Shown here: positions 1 to 8,189 of the stretch, in pieces
How the letters are laid out: every line of letters begins with the position of its first letter
How positions within the stretch are numbered: the first letter of the stretch is position 1
Source: an uncultured Lactobacillus sp.
GTDB lineage: Bacteria > Bacillota > Bacilli > Lactobacillales > Lactobacillaceae
Direction of reading: 5' to 3'
Assembly: GCA_946482465.1 (NCBI GenBank)
Contig: CAMLRL010000002.1
Span: 1 to 64,000, forward strand
Length of the DNA: 64,000 nucleotides
Notes under the pieces: model-generated
Database searches by the model: none
Seen by the model: only the letters and a program-made list of their open reading frames with translations
Told to the model about the DNA's origin: nothing
Made by a program: the position numbers and the translations under genes

Positions 1-52
1 AACCAACGCTTTAGCACTTCTTTGGACAAAAATTAAAAAGTTTAGTAAATAA
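1..52 (+). CDS. C-terminal end of a BspA-like LPXTG surface protein (partial)
   Basis: Only the last 16 codons and a TAA stop are in the window. They encode a hydrophobic stretch followed by WTKIKKFSK, the same membrane anchor and positive tail that ends the next two surface proteins. The gene therefore belongs to the same paralogous array and is truncated by the window edge, not by mutation as far as can be seen. Confidence 0.8.
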   Translation, partial: TNALALLWTKIKKFSK

Positions 53-66
53 CTAATTACCGAATC

Positions 67-105
67 AAAAAGCACCAATGATAATTATCATTGGTGCTTT
101 TTAAT
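67..105 (+). terminator. Rho-independent terminator of the partial surface-protein gene
   Basis: A perfect 14-bp inverted repeat (71-84 with 85-98, AGCACCAATGATAA on the left arm) is followed by a T-rich run. Similar AGCACCAA hairpins follow the next two surface-protein genes. Confidence 0.85.
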
Positions 106-326
106 TTCTCAATTCGTTACTCAATAAAAATATTTTTTAAAATTAAAGCCTGTTTCTCAGATTCTGAACACCATTTTATTTACGTTAAGTACAGTTATTT
201 TTCATAATTAGTCCTCTTATCATTACTAAAGATATATTTCCAATTTTATGAAATAGTTGTTATTTAACTTCCGCTTGTGCAGTAGTTCTTTTCGTCTTTT
301 TCTTCTTAAGTACGTCAATTATCGCC

Positions 327-354
327 TTGATTTAAACATACACACATATATAAT
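327..354 (+). promoter_or_regulatory. Promoter in conserved leader of surface-protein gene 1
   Basis: TTGATT (327-332), 16 bases, then TATAAT (349-354). Equivalent TTGATT/TTGCTT-16-TATAAT elements sit at matching places before the next two genes. The whole gene-free stretch 106-420 resembles 2687-3001 and 5021-5338, including a block around ACGTTAAGTA about 150 bases above the -35. The leader also carries two GTATACAA copies (359 and 389), and the SD-like GATGAGG lies near 403. Confidence 0.65.
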
Positions 355-420
355 ATAAGTATACAATTAAATATATAATAATTAGTAATGTATACAAATA
401 ACTGATGAGGTATTTCAATA

Positions 421-2622
421 ATGAAAAGCACAAGAAACGTAAAAGGAAAAGTTCTACTTAGTAGCTCAGCCGCTGTTTTACTCGGCCTGATTTCCGCTAA
501 TCCCCAATTAGTTAAAGCAGATAGTGTCCCTACTACCAATGAGATTCCAGCCCCGTCAGAAGAGGTCATTAGTGAACCTACAAATACTGATGATCCAGCT
601 GTGAATCAAGCTACAGTATCTGCTCAAGATTCTGATGCTAACGCAAGTAAAAAAAGAATTGAGGGAACTGTCGCTGGACTGCAAGTTTCCTATGATCTTG
701 ACACTGATGAGCTCACTATTTTAGGTGGAACATATGCAAATATCATTAGTTACGACGATCGGATTTCTAACCAATCTCTTTCTGACAGTGAAGGAAATTC
801 CATACAACTTGGAAATGCTAAGCAGATTGTTATTACTGGTAAAATAAATCTTAACTTTTCAAATAATGCCGACTATTTATTCGCTGGTTTTTCTGACGTA
901 TCTAAAATTGTGGGATTAGAATACCTAGATCTTTCTCAAGCAACTAGTACAGCTTGCATGTTTAGTGGCTGTAAAGATTTGACTTCACTCGATCTTTCTA
1001 GCTTTAACACTGCTAATGTAACAGACATGAGATATATGTTTGACGGCTGCAGCAGTTTAATCCACCTAAATGTTTCAACCCTAAATACTGCTAATGTAAC
1101 AAACATGAAAGGCATGTTTGCGGAGTGTACAGCTTTAACTTCTCTTGGCCTTTCAAGTTTTAACACTGCTAATGTAACAGACATGAGACTTATGTTTAGT
1201 GAATGTACAGCTTTGACTTCACTCAATCTTTCTAACTTTAATACTACTAACGTGACTACCATGGCGTATATGTTTAACGAGTGTATAGCTTTACCAACAC
1301 TCGATCTTTCTAGTTTTAATACTGCTAATGTAACAGACATGGAAGGCATGTTTAAAGATGGTGAAAGCCTCGTTGACCTAGATATATCGAGTTTCGATAC
1401 TTCCTCACTTTACATCCTAGATGAGATGTTTATGAACTGTACCAGCTTAACTGAACTTAATTTAGAGCACTTCCATATACCTAATATCGATAAGTCTGAT
1501 TTCGCATATACATTCTATGGCTGTACAAACTTGCGCAAGCTTAACATTAAAAATATTACTACAGGTGCTCCAGAGTACGATTATATGCTAGCCGAATTAC
1601 CTAGCTTAAATACACTTGTTCTCGGTGAGTACACCGACCTCACAATAGTATATGACGACGATATAGCTAATATGGATGATACTAATGTGGAAGATGTGGG
1701 ATTAAATACTGAAGGAATTTGGCTCAATGTTGGTAACGGTACAACAATTAGACCCGAAGGTACAGAACAATATACTTCTGAGCAATTAATGCGAGCATAT
1801 GCCATAACCATGGATGGTACACAGCGTAACTTCACAAAGGGCGATACATATGTCCGCATGGGCTTGCCTATTACTATCCACCATGTAGATGAATCAGGAA
1901 AACAAATTGCAGAAGATACTATTTTTCCCGGTAATTTTGGCGACCCTTATTCAATTACTGGTGACTCTGTTGCAGGTTATACTTTAAAAGACGGACAATC
2001 CCCTGTTACTGGTATTTATGATAATGATAATACCAAAGAGCGTGATTTTACTTTCACCTACGTTAAAAATCCTGAATCGTCCGCTCCTATCAAAGGAGAA
2101 AATGTCATTGTTCATTATCAAGATGAACAAAGCAGAACTATTGCGCCTAACGAGATTTTAAGCGGAAATACAGGCGATGGCTATGTTTCAGCCGCTAAGG
2201 AAATTGCTGGTTACACTTTAAAGACTCGGCCAAAAAACGCTACAGGATTCTTTAGTGATACTATCCAGAATGTTATTTACGTCTATAGTAAGACTGAGGG
2301 CCAAACTACTGGCAAAGGCAATGAAAGCAAGAATAACGAAAATAAGAGTAATGGAAACAAAGGTAACAAAGCAAATAGTGCCACTCTTCCCAGCTCAAGT
2401 CGTTATGGTACTCATACAAATGCACTAGGTAACAAGACTCACACAACCGCACTAGGTAGTAACACTAACAAACTACATTCAGCTAACTACTCTAACAACA
2501 ATCAATTGCCAAAGACAGGCTCTGAAAAAAGGGCCCAACTAGTAGCTATTGCACTTGGCTCACTCACTTTAGCCAGCGCTGCAGCACTTCTTTGGACAAA
2601 AATCAAAAAATTTAGTAAATAA
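421..2622 (+). CDS. BspA-like (DUF285) LPXTG-anchored surface protein, copy 1
   Basis: This is a 733-residue cell-wall protein. Residues 1-33 form a signal peptide (basic N-terminus, hydrophobic core, VKA|D cleavage). An acidic linker follows, then a block with VSYDLDTDELTILGG. About eight 23-residue BspA-type repeats (MFxxC..L..LDLSSFNTANVTDM) span roughly residues 160-370. Two MucBP-like domains follow near 480-548 and 560-625 (starting ITIHHVDESGK and VIVHYQDEQ), then an Asn/Lys/Gly-rich wall-spanning linker. LPKTG is at about 696, with a hydrophobic anchor and basic tail. These families suggest binding to mucus or host surfaces after sortase anchoring; the ligand is unknown. The ATG has an SD at the usual distance. 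It is flanked by close paralogues and has its own terminator. Confidence 0.9.
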   Translation: MKSTRNVKGKVLLSSSAAVLLGLISANPQLVKADSVPTTNEIPAPSEEVISEPTNTDDPAVNQATVSAQDSDANASKKRIEGTVAGLQVSYDLDTDELTILGGTYANIISYDDRISNQSLSDSEGNSIQLGNAKQIVITGKINLNFSNNADYLFAGFSDVSKIVGLEYLDLSQATSTACMFSGCKDLTSLDLSSFNTANVTDMRYMFDGCSSLIHLNVSTLNTANVTNMKGMFAECTALTSLGLSSFNTANVTDMRLMFSECTALTSLNLSNFNTTNVTTMAYMFNECIALPTLDLSSFNTANVTDMEGMFKDGESLVDLDISSFDTSSLYILDEMFMNCTSLTELNLEHFHIPNIDKSDFAYTFYGCTNLRKLNIKNITTGAPEYDYMLAELPSLNTLVLGEYTDLTIVYDDDIANMDDTNVEDVGLNTEGIWLNVGNGTTIRPEGTEQYTSEQLMRAYAITMDGTQRNFTKGDTYVRMGLPITIHHVDESGKQIAEDTIFPGNFGDPYSITGDSVAGYTLKDGQSPVTGIYDNDNTKERDFTFTYVKNPESSAPIKGENVIVHYQDEQSRTIAPNEILSGNTGDGYVSAAKEIAGYTLKTRPKNATGFFSDTIQNVIYVYSKTEGQTTGKGNESKNNENKSNGNKGNKANSATLPSSSRYGTHTNALGNKTHTTALGSNTNKLHSANYSNNNQLPKTGSEKRAQLVAIALGSLTLASAAALLWTKIKKFSK

Positions 2623-2636
2623 CTAAACATTGACTC

Positions 2637-2686
2637 TGAAAAGCACCAACTATAATTTGACAGTTATGTTGGTGCTTTTAATTTTC
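2637..2686 (+). terminator. Terminator of surface-protein gene 1
   Basis: AAAAGCACCAAC (2639-2650) pairs with GTTGGTGCTTTT (2669-2680), followed by a T-rich tract. Confidence 0.8.
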
Positions 2687-2906
2687 TCAATTCACTACTT
2701 AATAAAAATATTTTTTAAAATAAAAGCTTGTTTTTCAGATTCTGAGCACCATTTCATCGACGTTAAGTACTAGTTATTTTTCATAGTACAATACTCTTAT
2801 CATCACTAAGAATATAGTGGCTTATTTTAAAGCGCTTCGTTATTTTATTTTTGCTTATACAATAATAATTTTATTCTTTATCGTTTTAAGTGCACAAATT
2901 CTTGAC

Positions 2907-2934
2907 TTGCTTTTGGCACATACACAAATATAAT
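2907..2934 (+). promoter_or_regulatory. Promoter in conserved leader of surface-protein gene 2
   Basis: TTGCTT (2907-2912), 16 bases, TATAAT (2929-2934), aligned with the promoters before genes 1 and 3. The gap 2687-3001 is otherwise the repeated leader block and holds no gene. Confidence 0.6.
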
Positions 2935-3001
2935 TATAAATATACTAATACATATATATTTACTTAATTGTATACAAATACACAGTGGAGTGCCTTTATT
3001 A

Positions 3002-4960
3002 ATGAAAAAGACAAGTAACGTAAAAGGAAAAGTTCTATTTAGTAGCTCAGCTGCTATTTTACTTGGATTGATTTCCATTAATCCTCATCTAGTCAAAGCG
3101 GACAGTTTTTCTACTAGCCAAATGGCTTCTAAGAAAGAAACTACTGCCACTGAGATTCCAAATCCATCAGAAGATATAATTAGTGAACCTGCAAATACTG
3201 ATGAGTCAGCAGCGAATCAAGCTTCACCAACCGCTCAAGATTCTGATGCTACCGTAAATAAAAAACGAATTGATGGAACTGCTGCTGGACTGCAAGTTTC
3301 CTATGACCTTGACACTGATGAACTCACCATTTTAGGTGGAACATATGAACAAATCGGTTTTTTGGACGATTGTCTTTCTGACTATTCCCTTTCTGACGAC
3401 GAAGGAAATTCCATAAAACTTGCACGTGCTAAGCAGATTGCTATTACTGGTAAGATAAGTCTTAACTCTTCAAATAGTGCAGACTTTTTATTCGCCGGCT
3501 TTTCTAATACATGTAAAATTGTAGGGTTAGAGCACCTGGACCTTTCTCAGGCAACTAGTACAGTTTACATGTTTAATGACTGTGAAAGTTTGACCTCACT
3601 CAATCTTTCTAGCTTTAATACTGCTAATGTAACAGAAATGAGGGCTATGTTTAGGAGGTGTAAAGCTTTAACAGCACTCGACCTTTCTAGTTTCAATATC
3701 TCAAAAGTAATAGACATGGAAGCTATGTTTGAAGGTGATGATAACCTTGTCGACTTAAATATATCAAGTTTCAAGACTACTTTACCTGTAAATCTAGGTG
3801 CAACTTTTAAAAACTGTGCCAGTTTAGTTGAGCTAAATTTAGAAAACTTCTATATAACAGATACAAATTTGGGAGAGGTAGAATTAGAAGATACATTCTA
3901 TGGCTGTACAAGCTTGCGGAAGCTCAACATTAAAAATATTGCTATAGCTGATAATGAGTACGGCAATATGCTAGCCAAATTACCCAGCTTAAATACACTT
4001 GTTCTTGGTAAGTACACTGGTCTCTCAACTGTTTTTCCAAGCGGCGCTCCAGCAGAAGATGTAGGACTAGATACGGAGGGAATTTGGCTCAATGTTGGCA
4101 ACGGTACAACAATTAGACCCGAAGGTACAGAGCAATATACCTCTGAGCAATTGATGGCGGCGCGTGCCACAATCCATGGTAGTAAACAACGTAATTTTAC
4201 AAAGGCTGAAACATATGTCCGCATGGGCTTGCCTATTACTATCCACCATGTCGATGAGTCAGGAAAACAAATTGCAGAAGATACTATTTTCCCTGGTAAT
4301 CTTGGCGACCCTTATTCAATTATCGGTGATCCCGTTGCAGGCTATACTTTAAAAGCTGGTCAATCCCCTGTTACTGGTTTTTATGATAATGATGAAGATA
4401 AAGAAAGAGAATTTACCTTTATTTACATTAAAAGTCCCGAATCGTCCGCTCCTATCAAAGGAGAAGGTGTCCTTGTTCATTATCAAGATGAGCAAGGCAG
4501 GACTATTGCACCTGATGAAGTTTTAAACGGAAATATAGGCGATGGTTATGTTTCAGCCGCTAAAGAAATTGCTGGTTACACTTTAAAGACTCGGCCAAAA
4601 AACGCTACAGGATTCTTTAGCGATACTATCCAGAATGTTATTTACGTCTATAGTAAGATTCCCTCTAAGGCTGAAGGAGACCAAACTGATAACAAGGGTA
4701 ACGGAAGCAGAAATAACGTAAACAAAAGCAACGGAACAAATAGTGCTACTCCTTCCCGCTCCAGTCGTTATGATGCCCACAAAAATGCACTAGGTAACAA
4801 TGCTGATAGCATGCATTCAGTTAACTCCTCTACCAACAATCAACTGCCAAAGGCAGGCTCTGAAAGAAAGTCCCAACTAGCAGCTATTGCACTTGGCTTA
4901 ATCACTTTAGCCAGCGCTGCAGCACTTCTTTGGACAAAAATCAAAAAATTTAGTAAATAA
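3002..4960 (+). CDS. BspA-like surface protein, copy 2, with LPKAG sorting motif
   Basis: This is a 652-residue paralogue of copy 1 with the same plan: signal peptide ending VKA|D, linker, VSYDLDTDELTILGG block, BspA repeats, two MucBP-like domains, polar linker and C-terminal anchor. It carries only about five BspA repeats against eight in copy 1, which explains its shorter length. The sorting motif reads LPKAG (codon GCA at 4853-4855), so the Thr normally cut by sortase A is Ala. I chose the ATG at 3002 over an in-frame GTG at 2990 because the GTG overlaps the SD (GGAG, 2987-2990) and MKKT is the conserved start in the paralogues. Anchoring may be weaker or use another sortase; that is inference. 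Confidence 0.88.
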   Translation: MKKTSNVKGKVLFSSSAAILLGLISINPHLVKADSFSTSQMASKKETTATEIPNPSEDIISEPANTDESAANQASPTAQDSDATVNKKRIDGTAAGLQVSYDLDTDELTILGGTYEQIGFLDDCLSDYSLSDDEGNSIKLARAKQIAITGKISLNSSNSADFLFAGFSNTCKIVGLEHLDLSQATSTVYMFNDCESLTSLNLSSFNTANVTEMRAMFRRCKALTALDLSSFNISKVIDMEAMFEGDDNLVDLNISSFKTTLPVNLGATFKNCASLVELNLENFYITDTNLGEVELEDTFYGCTSLRKLNIKNIAIADNEYGNMLAKLPSLNTLVLGKYTGLSTVFPSGAPAEDVGLDTEGIWLNVGNGTTIRPEGTEQYTSEQLMAARATIHGSKQRNFTKAETYVRMGLPITIHHVDESGKQIAEDTIFPGNLGDPYSIIGDPVAGYTLKAGQSPVTGFYDNDEDKEREFTFIYIKSPESSAPIKGEGVLVHYQDEQGRTIAPDEVLNGNIGDGYVSAAKEIAGYTLKTRPKNATGFFSDTIQNVIYVYSKIPSKAEGDQTDNKGNGSRNNVNKSNGTNSATPSRSSRYDAHKNALGNNADSMHSVNSSTNNQLPKAGSERKSQLAAIALGLITLASAAALLWTKIKKFSK

Positions 4961-4975
4961 CTAAACATTGACTCT

Positions 4976-5020
4976 GAAAAGCACCAACTATAATTGGACA
5001 GTTATGTTGGTGTTTTTAAT
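4976..5020 (+). terminator. Terminator of surface-protein gene 2
   Basis: The AAAAGCACCAAC arm (4979-4990) pairs with GTTGGTGTTTTT at about 5006-5017. It is nearly identical to the terminator after copy 1. Confidence 0.75.
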
Positions 5021-5243
5021 TTTCTCAATTCATTACTTAATAAAAAATATTTTTTAAAATTAAAGCTCGTTTTTCAGATTCTAAGCACCATTTCATCGAC
5101 GTTAAGTAACAGTTATTTTTCATAGTACACTCTCCTATCATCACCGAGAATATATCAGCCGCCTTATAAACGCAACGTTATTTAATCCTGCTTGTACAGT
5201 AATGATTTTCTTCTTTATCGTTTTAAGTGCACTAATCCTTGAC

Positions 5244-5271
5244 TTGATTTTGGCATATACACAAATATAAT
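5244..5271 (+). promoter_or_regulatory. Promoter in conserved leader of surface-protein gene 3
   Basis: TTGATT (5244-5249), 16 bases, TATAAT (5266-5271), at the same place as in genes 1 and 2. The gap 5021-5338 is the third copy of the leader block; no gene is seen in it. Confidence 0.6.
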
Positions 5272-5338
5272 ATAGATATACTAGTACATATATTATAACT
5301 AGCGATGTATATAAATAACTGATGAGGTGCCTTTACTA

Positions 5339-7636
5339 ATGAAAAAGACAAATAACTTAAAAGGAAAAACTCTATTTAGTAGCTCAGCCGCTATTTTACT
5401 AGGTTTGATTTCCATTAATCCCCGGTTAGTCAAAGCAGATAGTGGTCCTACAAGTCAAGCAGCACCGCAGGAAGGAGACACTACAGATGAAATTCCGGCC
5501 CCATCAGAGGATGCTATTAATGATGATACAAATGTTAGTGAACCAGCTGTTGTTCAAGATTCAGTAGCCAATCAAGCTACTGAGTCTGATATAGGCAAAA
5601 AGCGAATTGATGGAACTGTCGCTGGACTACAAGTTTCATACGATCTTTACACTGACGAGCTCACCATTCTAGGTGGAACATATACAAATATCGATAATTA
5701 TGCCGATCGTATTTCTAACTATACTCTTTCTAATAGCGAAGGAAATTCCATAAAACTTAAACGCGCTAAACAGATTATCATTACTGGCAAAATAAACCTT
5801 GATGATTCAAATAACGCCAACTTTTTGTTCGACGGCTTTTCATATGCATCAAAAATTGTAGGTCTAGAATATCTCGACCTTTCTCAAGCAACCAGTACAG
5901 CTTTCATGTTTCGTAACTGTCAAAATTTGCTCTCACTTGATATTTCCAGTTTCAATACTGCCAATGTCACAAACATGGGGGCTATGTTTGCCAACTGTAG
6001 TAATTTAGACTACCTAGATGTTTCAGCTCTTAATACTGCAAAAGTAACAAATATGGACCGAATGTTTGCTAGTTGTAGTAGCTTAATTTCACTTGATCTC
6101 TCTAACTTTGATACTACTAACGTTAAGAGCATGTATGAGATTTTTTTAGACTGCAGTTCCCTGACCTCACTCAACCTTTCCAGCTTCAACACTGCTAACG
6201 TAACTACCATGGAGTTTATGTTTAGTGGTTGCTCTGCTTTGCCCACTCTCAATCTGTCTAGTTTTAATACTGCTAACGTGACCACCATGGAGTATATGTT
6301 TAATGGCTGTACAGCTTTAACTGCACTTGATCTCTCTAATTTCAATACTGCAAAAGTTACAAGTATGGGCGGAATGTTTTCAGAAAATGAAAGCCTCGTT
6401 GACTTGAATATATCAAGTTTCGACACCTCCTCACTTTACGCCCTATATGAAATGTTTATGAATTGTAAAAGCTTAACCGAGCTAAATTTAGAGCACTTCC
6501 ACATACCTGATATCGAAGAGTCTGATTTCTCACTTACGTTCTATGGCTGTACAAATTTACGCAAGCTTAATATTAAAAATATTACTACGGGTGCACCGGA
6601 GTATATTCTTATGCTAGCCGGATTGCCCAACTTAAATACTCTTGTTCTAGGCCAAGACACCGACCTTACAACAGTATATGGAGATGACATCGATGATATA
6701 GATAGTATACTTCCAGGATTCTTGGATGATGTGGGGCTAGATACTGAGGGACTTTGGCTTAATGTCGGTAAGGGAACAACAATTCATCCCGAAGGAACAG
6801 AACAATTCACTTCTGAACAATTAATGAGGTCGCGTGCCATAACCATAGATGGTTCAAAGCGTAATTTCGAAAAGGGTGAGACATATGTCCGCATGGGCTT
6901 ACCTATTACTATTCATCATGTCGATGAGTCAGGTGAAAAAATTGGAGAAAATACTATTTTCCCTGGTAATCTTGGCGATCCCTATTCAATTATTGGCGAT
7001 TACGTCGCAGGTTATACTTTAAAGGCTGGTCAGTCCCCTATTACCGGTATTTATGATAACGATGAAGATAAAGAAAGAGAATTTACCTTTATTTACATTA
7101 AAAATCCTGAATCCTCCGCCCCTATCAAAGGAGAGGATGTCACTGTTCATTATCAAGATGAAAATGGCAAAGCGATTGCGCCTAGTGAAGTTTTAAACGG
7201 CAATCTAAATGATGGCTATGTTTCAGCCGCTAAAATAATTGCTGGTTATACTTTAAAGAGTCGGCCTAAAAATGCTACAGGGTTCTTTAGTAACACTAAA
7301 CAAAACATTATTTATATTTATAGTAAAACCGTTTCTCTAACTGAAGGCGAAACTACTGCTAACCCAGCAAAGCCTACCAGCACAGACAAAGAAATAGGCA
7401 ATATCCATCAAGGCAATAGTCAAATAGCTAACGGAGCAAATAATAATCAAGCAGCTGCTTTTACTTCCGATCCAAGTAACAATGCTGATAACCTAAATTC
7501 AGCTAACTCCTCTATCGACGACCAACTGCCAAAAACAGGCTCTGAGAAAAAGTCACAATTAACAACCATTGCACTTGGATCAATCACTTTGACTAGTGCT
7601 TTAGTACTTGCTTGGACTAAGCGCAAGAAAAGCTAA
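5339..7636 (+). CDS. BspA-like LPXTG surface protein, copy 3
   Basis: This is a 765-residue paralogue with signal peptide, acidic linker, VSYDLYTDELTILGG block, about nine BspA repeats (the most in the array), two MucBP-like domains, a polar Asn/Ser/Ala linker and LPKTG about 36 residues from the end, with a WTKRKKS tail. The start at 5339 (MKKTNNLK) follows SD GATGAGG; the in-frame GTG at 5327 lies inside that SD. The C-terminal tail matches copy 5 rather than copies 1 and 2, a hint of recombination between copies. It probably has an adhesive role on the cell surface; the ligand is unknown. Confidence 0.9.
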   Translation: MKKTNNLKGKTLFSSSAAILLGLISINPRLVKADSGPTSQAAPQEGDTTDEIPAPSEDAINDDTNVSEPAVVQDSVANQATESDIGKKRIDGTVAGLQVSYDLYTDELTILGGTYTNIDNYADRISNYTLSNSEGNSIKLKRAKQIIITGKINLDDSNNANFLFDGFSYASKIVGLEYLDLSQATSTAFMFRNCQNLLSLDISSFNTANVTNMGAMFANCSNLDYLDVSALNTAKVTNMDRMFASCSSLISLDLSNFDTTNVKSMYEIFLDCSSLTSLNLSSFNTANVTTMEFMFSGCSALPTLNLSSFNTANVTTMEYMFNGCTALTALDLSNFNTAKVTSMGGMFSENESLVDLNISSFDTSSLYALYEMFMNCKSLTELNLEHFHIPDIEESDFSLTFYGCTNLRKLNIKNITTGAPEYILMLAGLPNLNTLVLGQDTDLTTVYGDDIDDIDSILPGFLDDVGLDTEGLWLNVGKGTTIHPEGTEQFTSEQLMRSRAITIDGSKRNFEKGETYVRMGLPITIHHVDESGEKIGENTIFPGNLGDPYSIIGDYVAGYTLKAGQSPITGIYDNDEDKEREFTFIYIKNPESSAPIKGEDVTVHYQDENGKAIAPSEVLNGNLNDGYVSAAKIIAGYTLKSRPKNATGFFSNTKQNIIYIYSKTVSLTEGETTANPAKPTSTDKEIGNIHQGNSQIANGANNNQAAAFTSDPSNNADNLNSANSSIDDQLPKTGSEKKSQLTTIALGSITLTSALVLAWTKRKKS

Positions 7637-7663
7637 TATAGTTTAATAGCCATTGATGAATTA

Positions 7664-7705
7664 GAAAAACCCCTTACCTTTCATACGGTTAAGTAGTTTT
7701 TAATT
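7664..7705 (+). terminator. Weak terminator-like hairpin after surface-protein gene 3
   Basis: AAAAACCCCTTACC and GGTTAAGTAGTTTTT form an imperfect stem with a T-run. The AGCACCAA hairpin of copies 1 and 2 is absent here, so the array changes character at this point. Confidence 0.4.
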
Positions 7706-7731
7706 TTCACAGAAATAGCTGAAGCGCGTTA

Positions 7732-7923
7732 ATGAAAGAAGCAAAGATTGCTTTTATTGCAGTTAAAACTAACTATGGTCAAATATCTCTTATGGGTATT
7801 AGAGCCTTAATATGTGCATTTAATAAAAAGTACTTGGGCTATATCAATTACAGTAGAAACTTAAGCATAAATAAAATAACGGATAATATTAAATTGCTTC
7901 AAAAATATTTTTATAACACATGA
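7732..7923 (+). pseudogene. Remnant of the C-terminal end of a macro-domain gene
   Basis: A 63-codon frame without a convincing SD. Its first part resembles the end of the intact macro-domain protein encoded at 14597-15100: KIAFIAVK against KIAFATVK, and ALICAFNKKYLGYIN against [16 protein letters not shown]. At the DNA level 7735-7755 matches the complement of 14705-14725 at 20 of 21 bases. Upstream ADP-ribose-binding motifs are missing, so this is a decayed fragment, in the opposite orientation to the intact gene. The rest of the gap to 8189 is AT-rich with nothing clear except the leader of the next gene. Confidence 0.6.
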
Positions 7924-8097
7924 AATTTTAAAATTACTAGTTAATACCGCACTCAAATGTTATACTTCAAAAACATGCATAGATCATAGTGAATTATAAT
8001 TAAACATCGGCATTATATCTTTTGCTTTATATTTATTATTTTAATAACATAAGCGATAAAATTTAGTATATTCCAAAAAATCATTTAACTTTAGTGA

Positions 8098-8189
8098 AGC
8101 ATAATTGTGTTTGGTTACATGTTCAACATAGTTATTTGAATTGCGCGTACAAAAATTATTGAAAATCAGTAGTACAGAAAGGGATAATT
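8098..8189 (+). repeat. Leader block shared with surface-protein gene 5
   Basis: This stretch resembles 10790-10887, with shared pieces ATTGTGTTT, ATAGTT, GCGTACAAAA and TTATTGA followed by the SD AAAGG. It is unrelated to the leaders of genes 1-3, so copies 4 and 5 form a second regulatory subfamily. A partial inverted repeat (TATTGA...TCAGTA) lies just above the SD. Confidence 0.5.

Noticed and set aside
936..1349. Long antisense frames over the BspA repeats (also in the other surface genes)
   Set aside because: Periodic codon use in the 69-base repeats keeps antisense frames open; the peptides are low-complexity and lack SDs.
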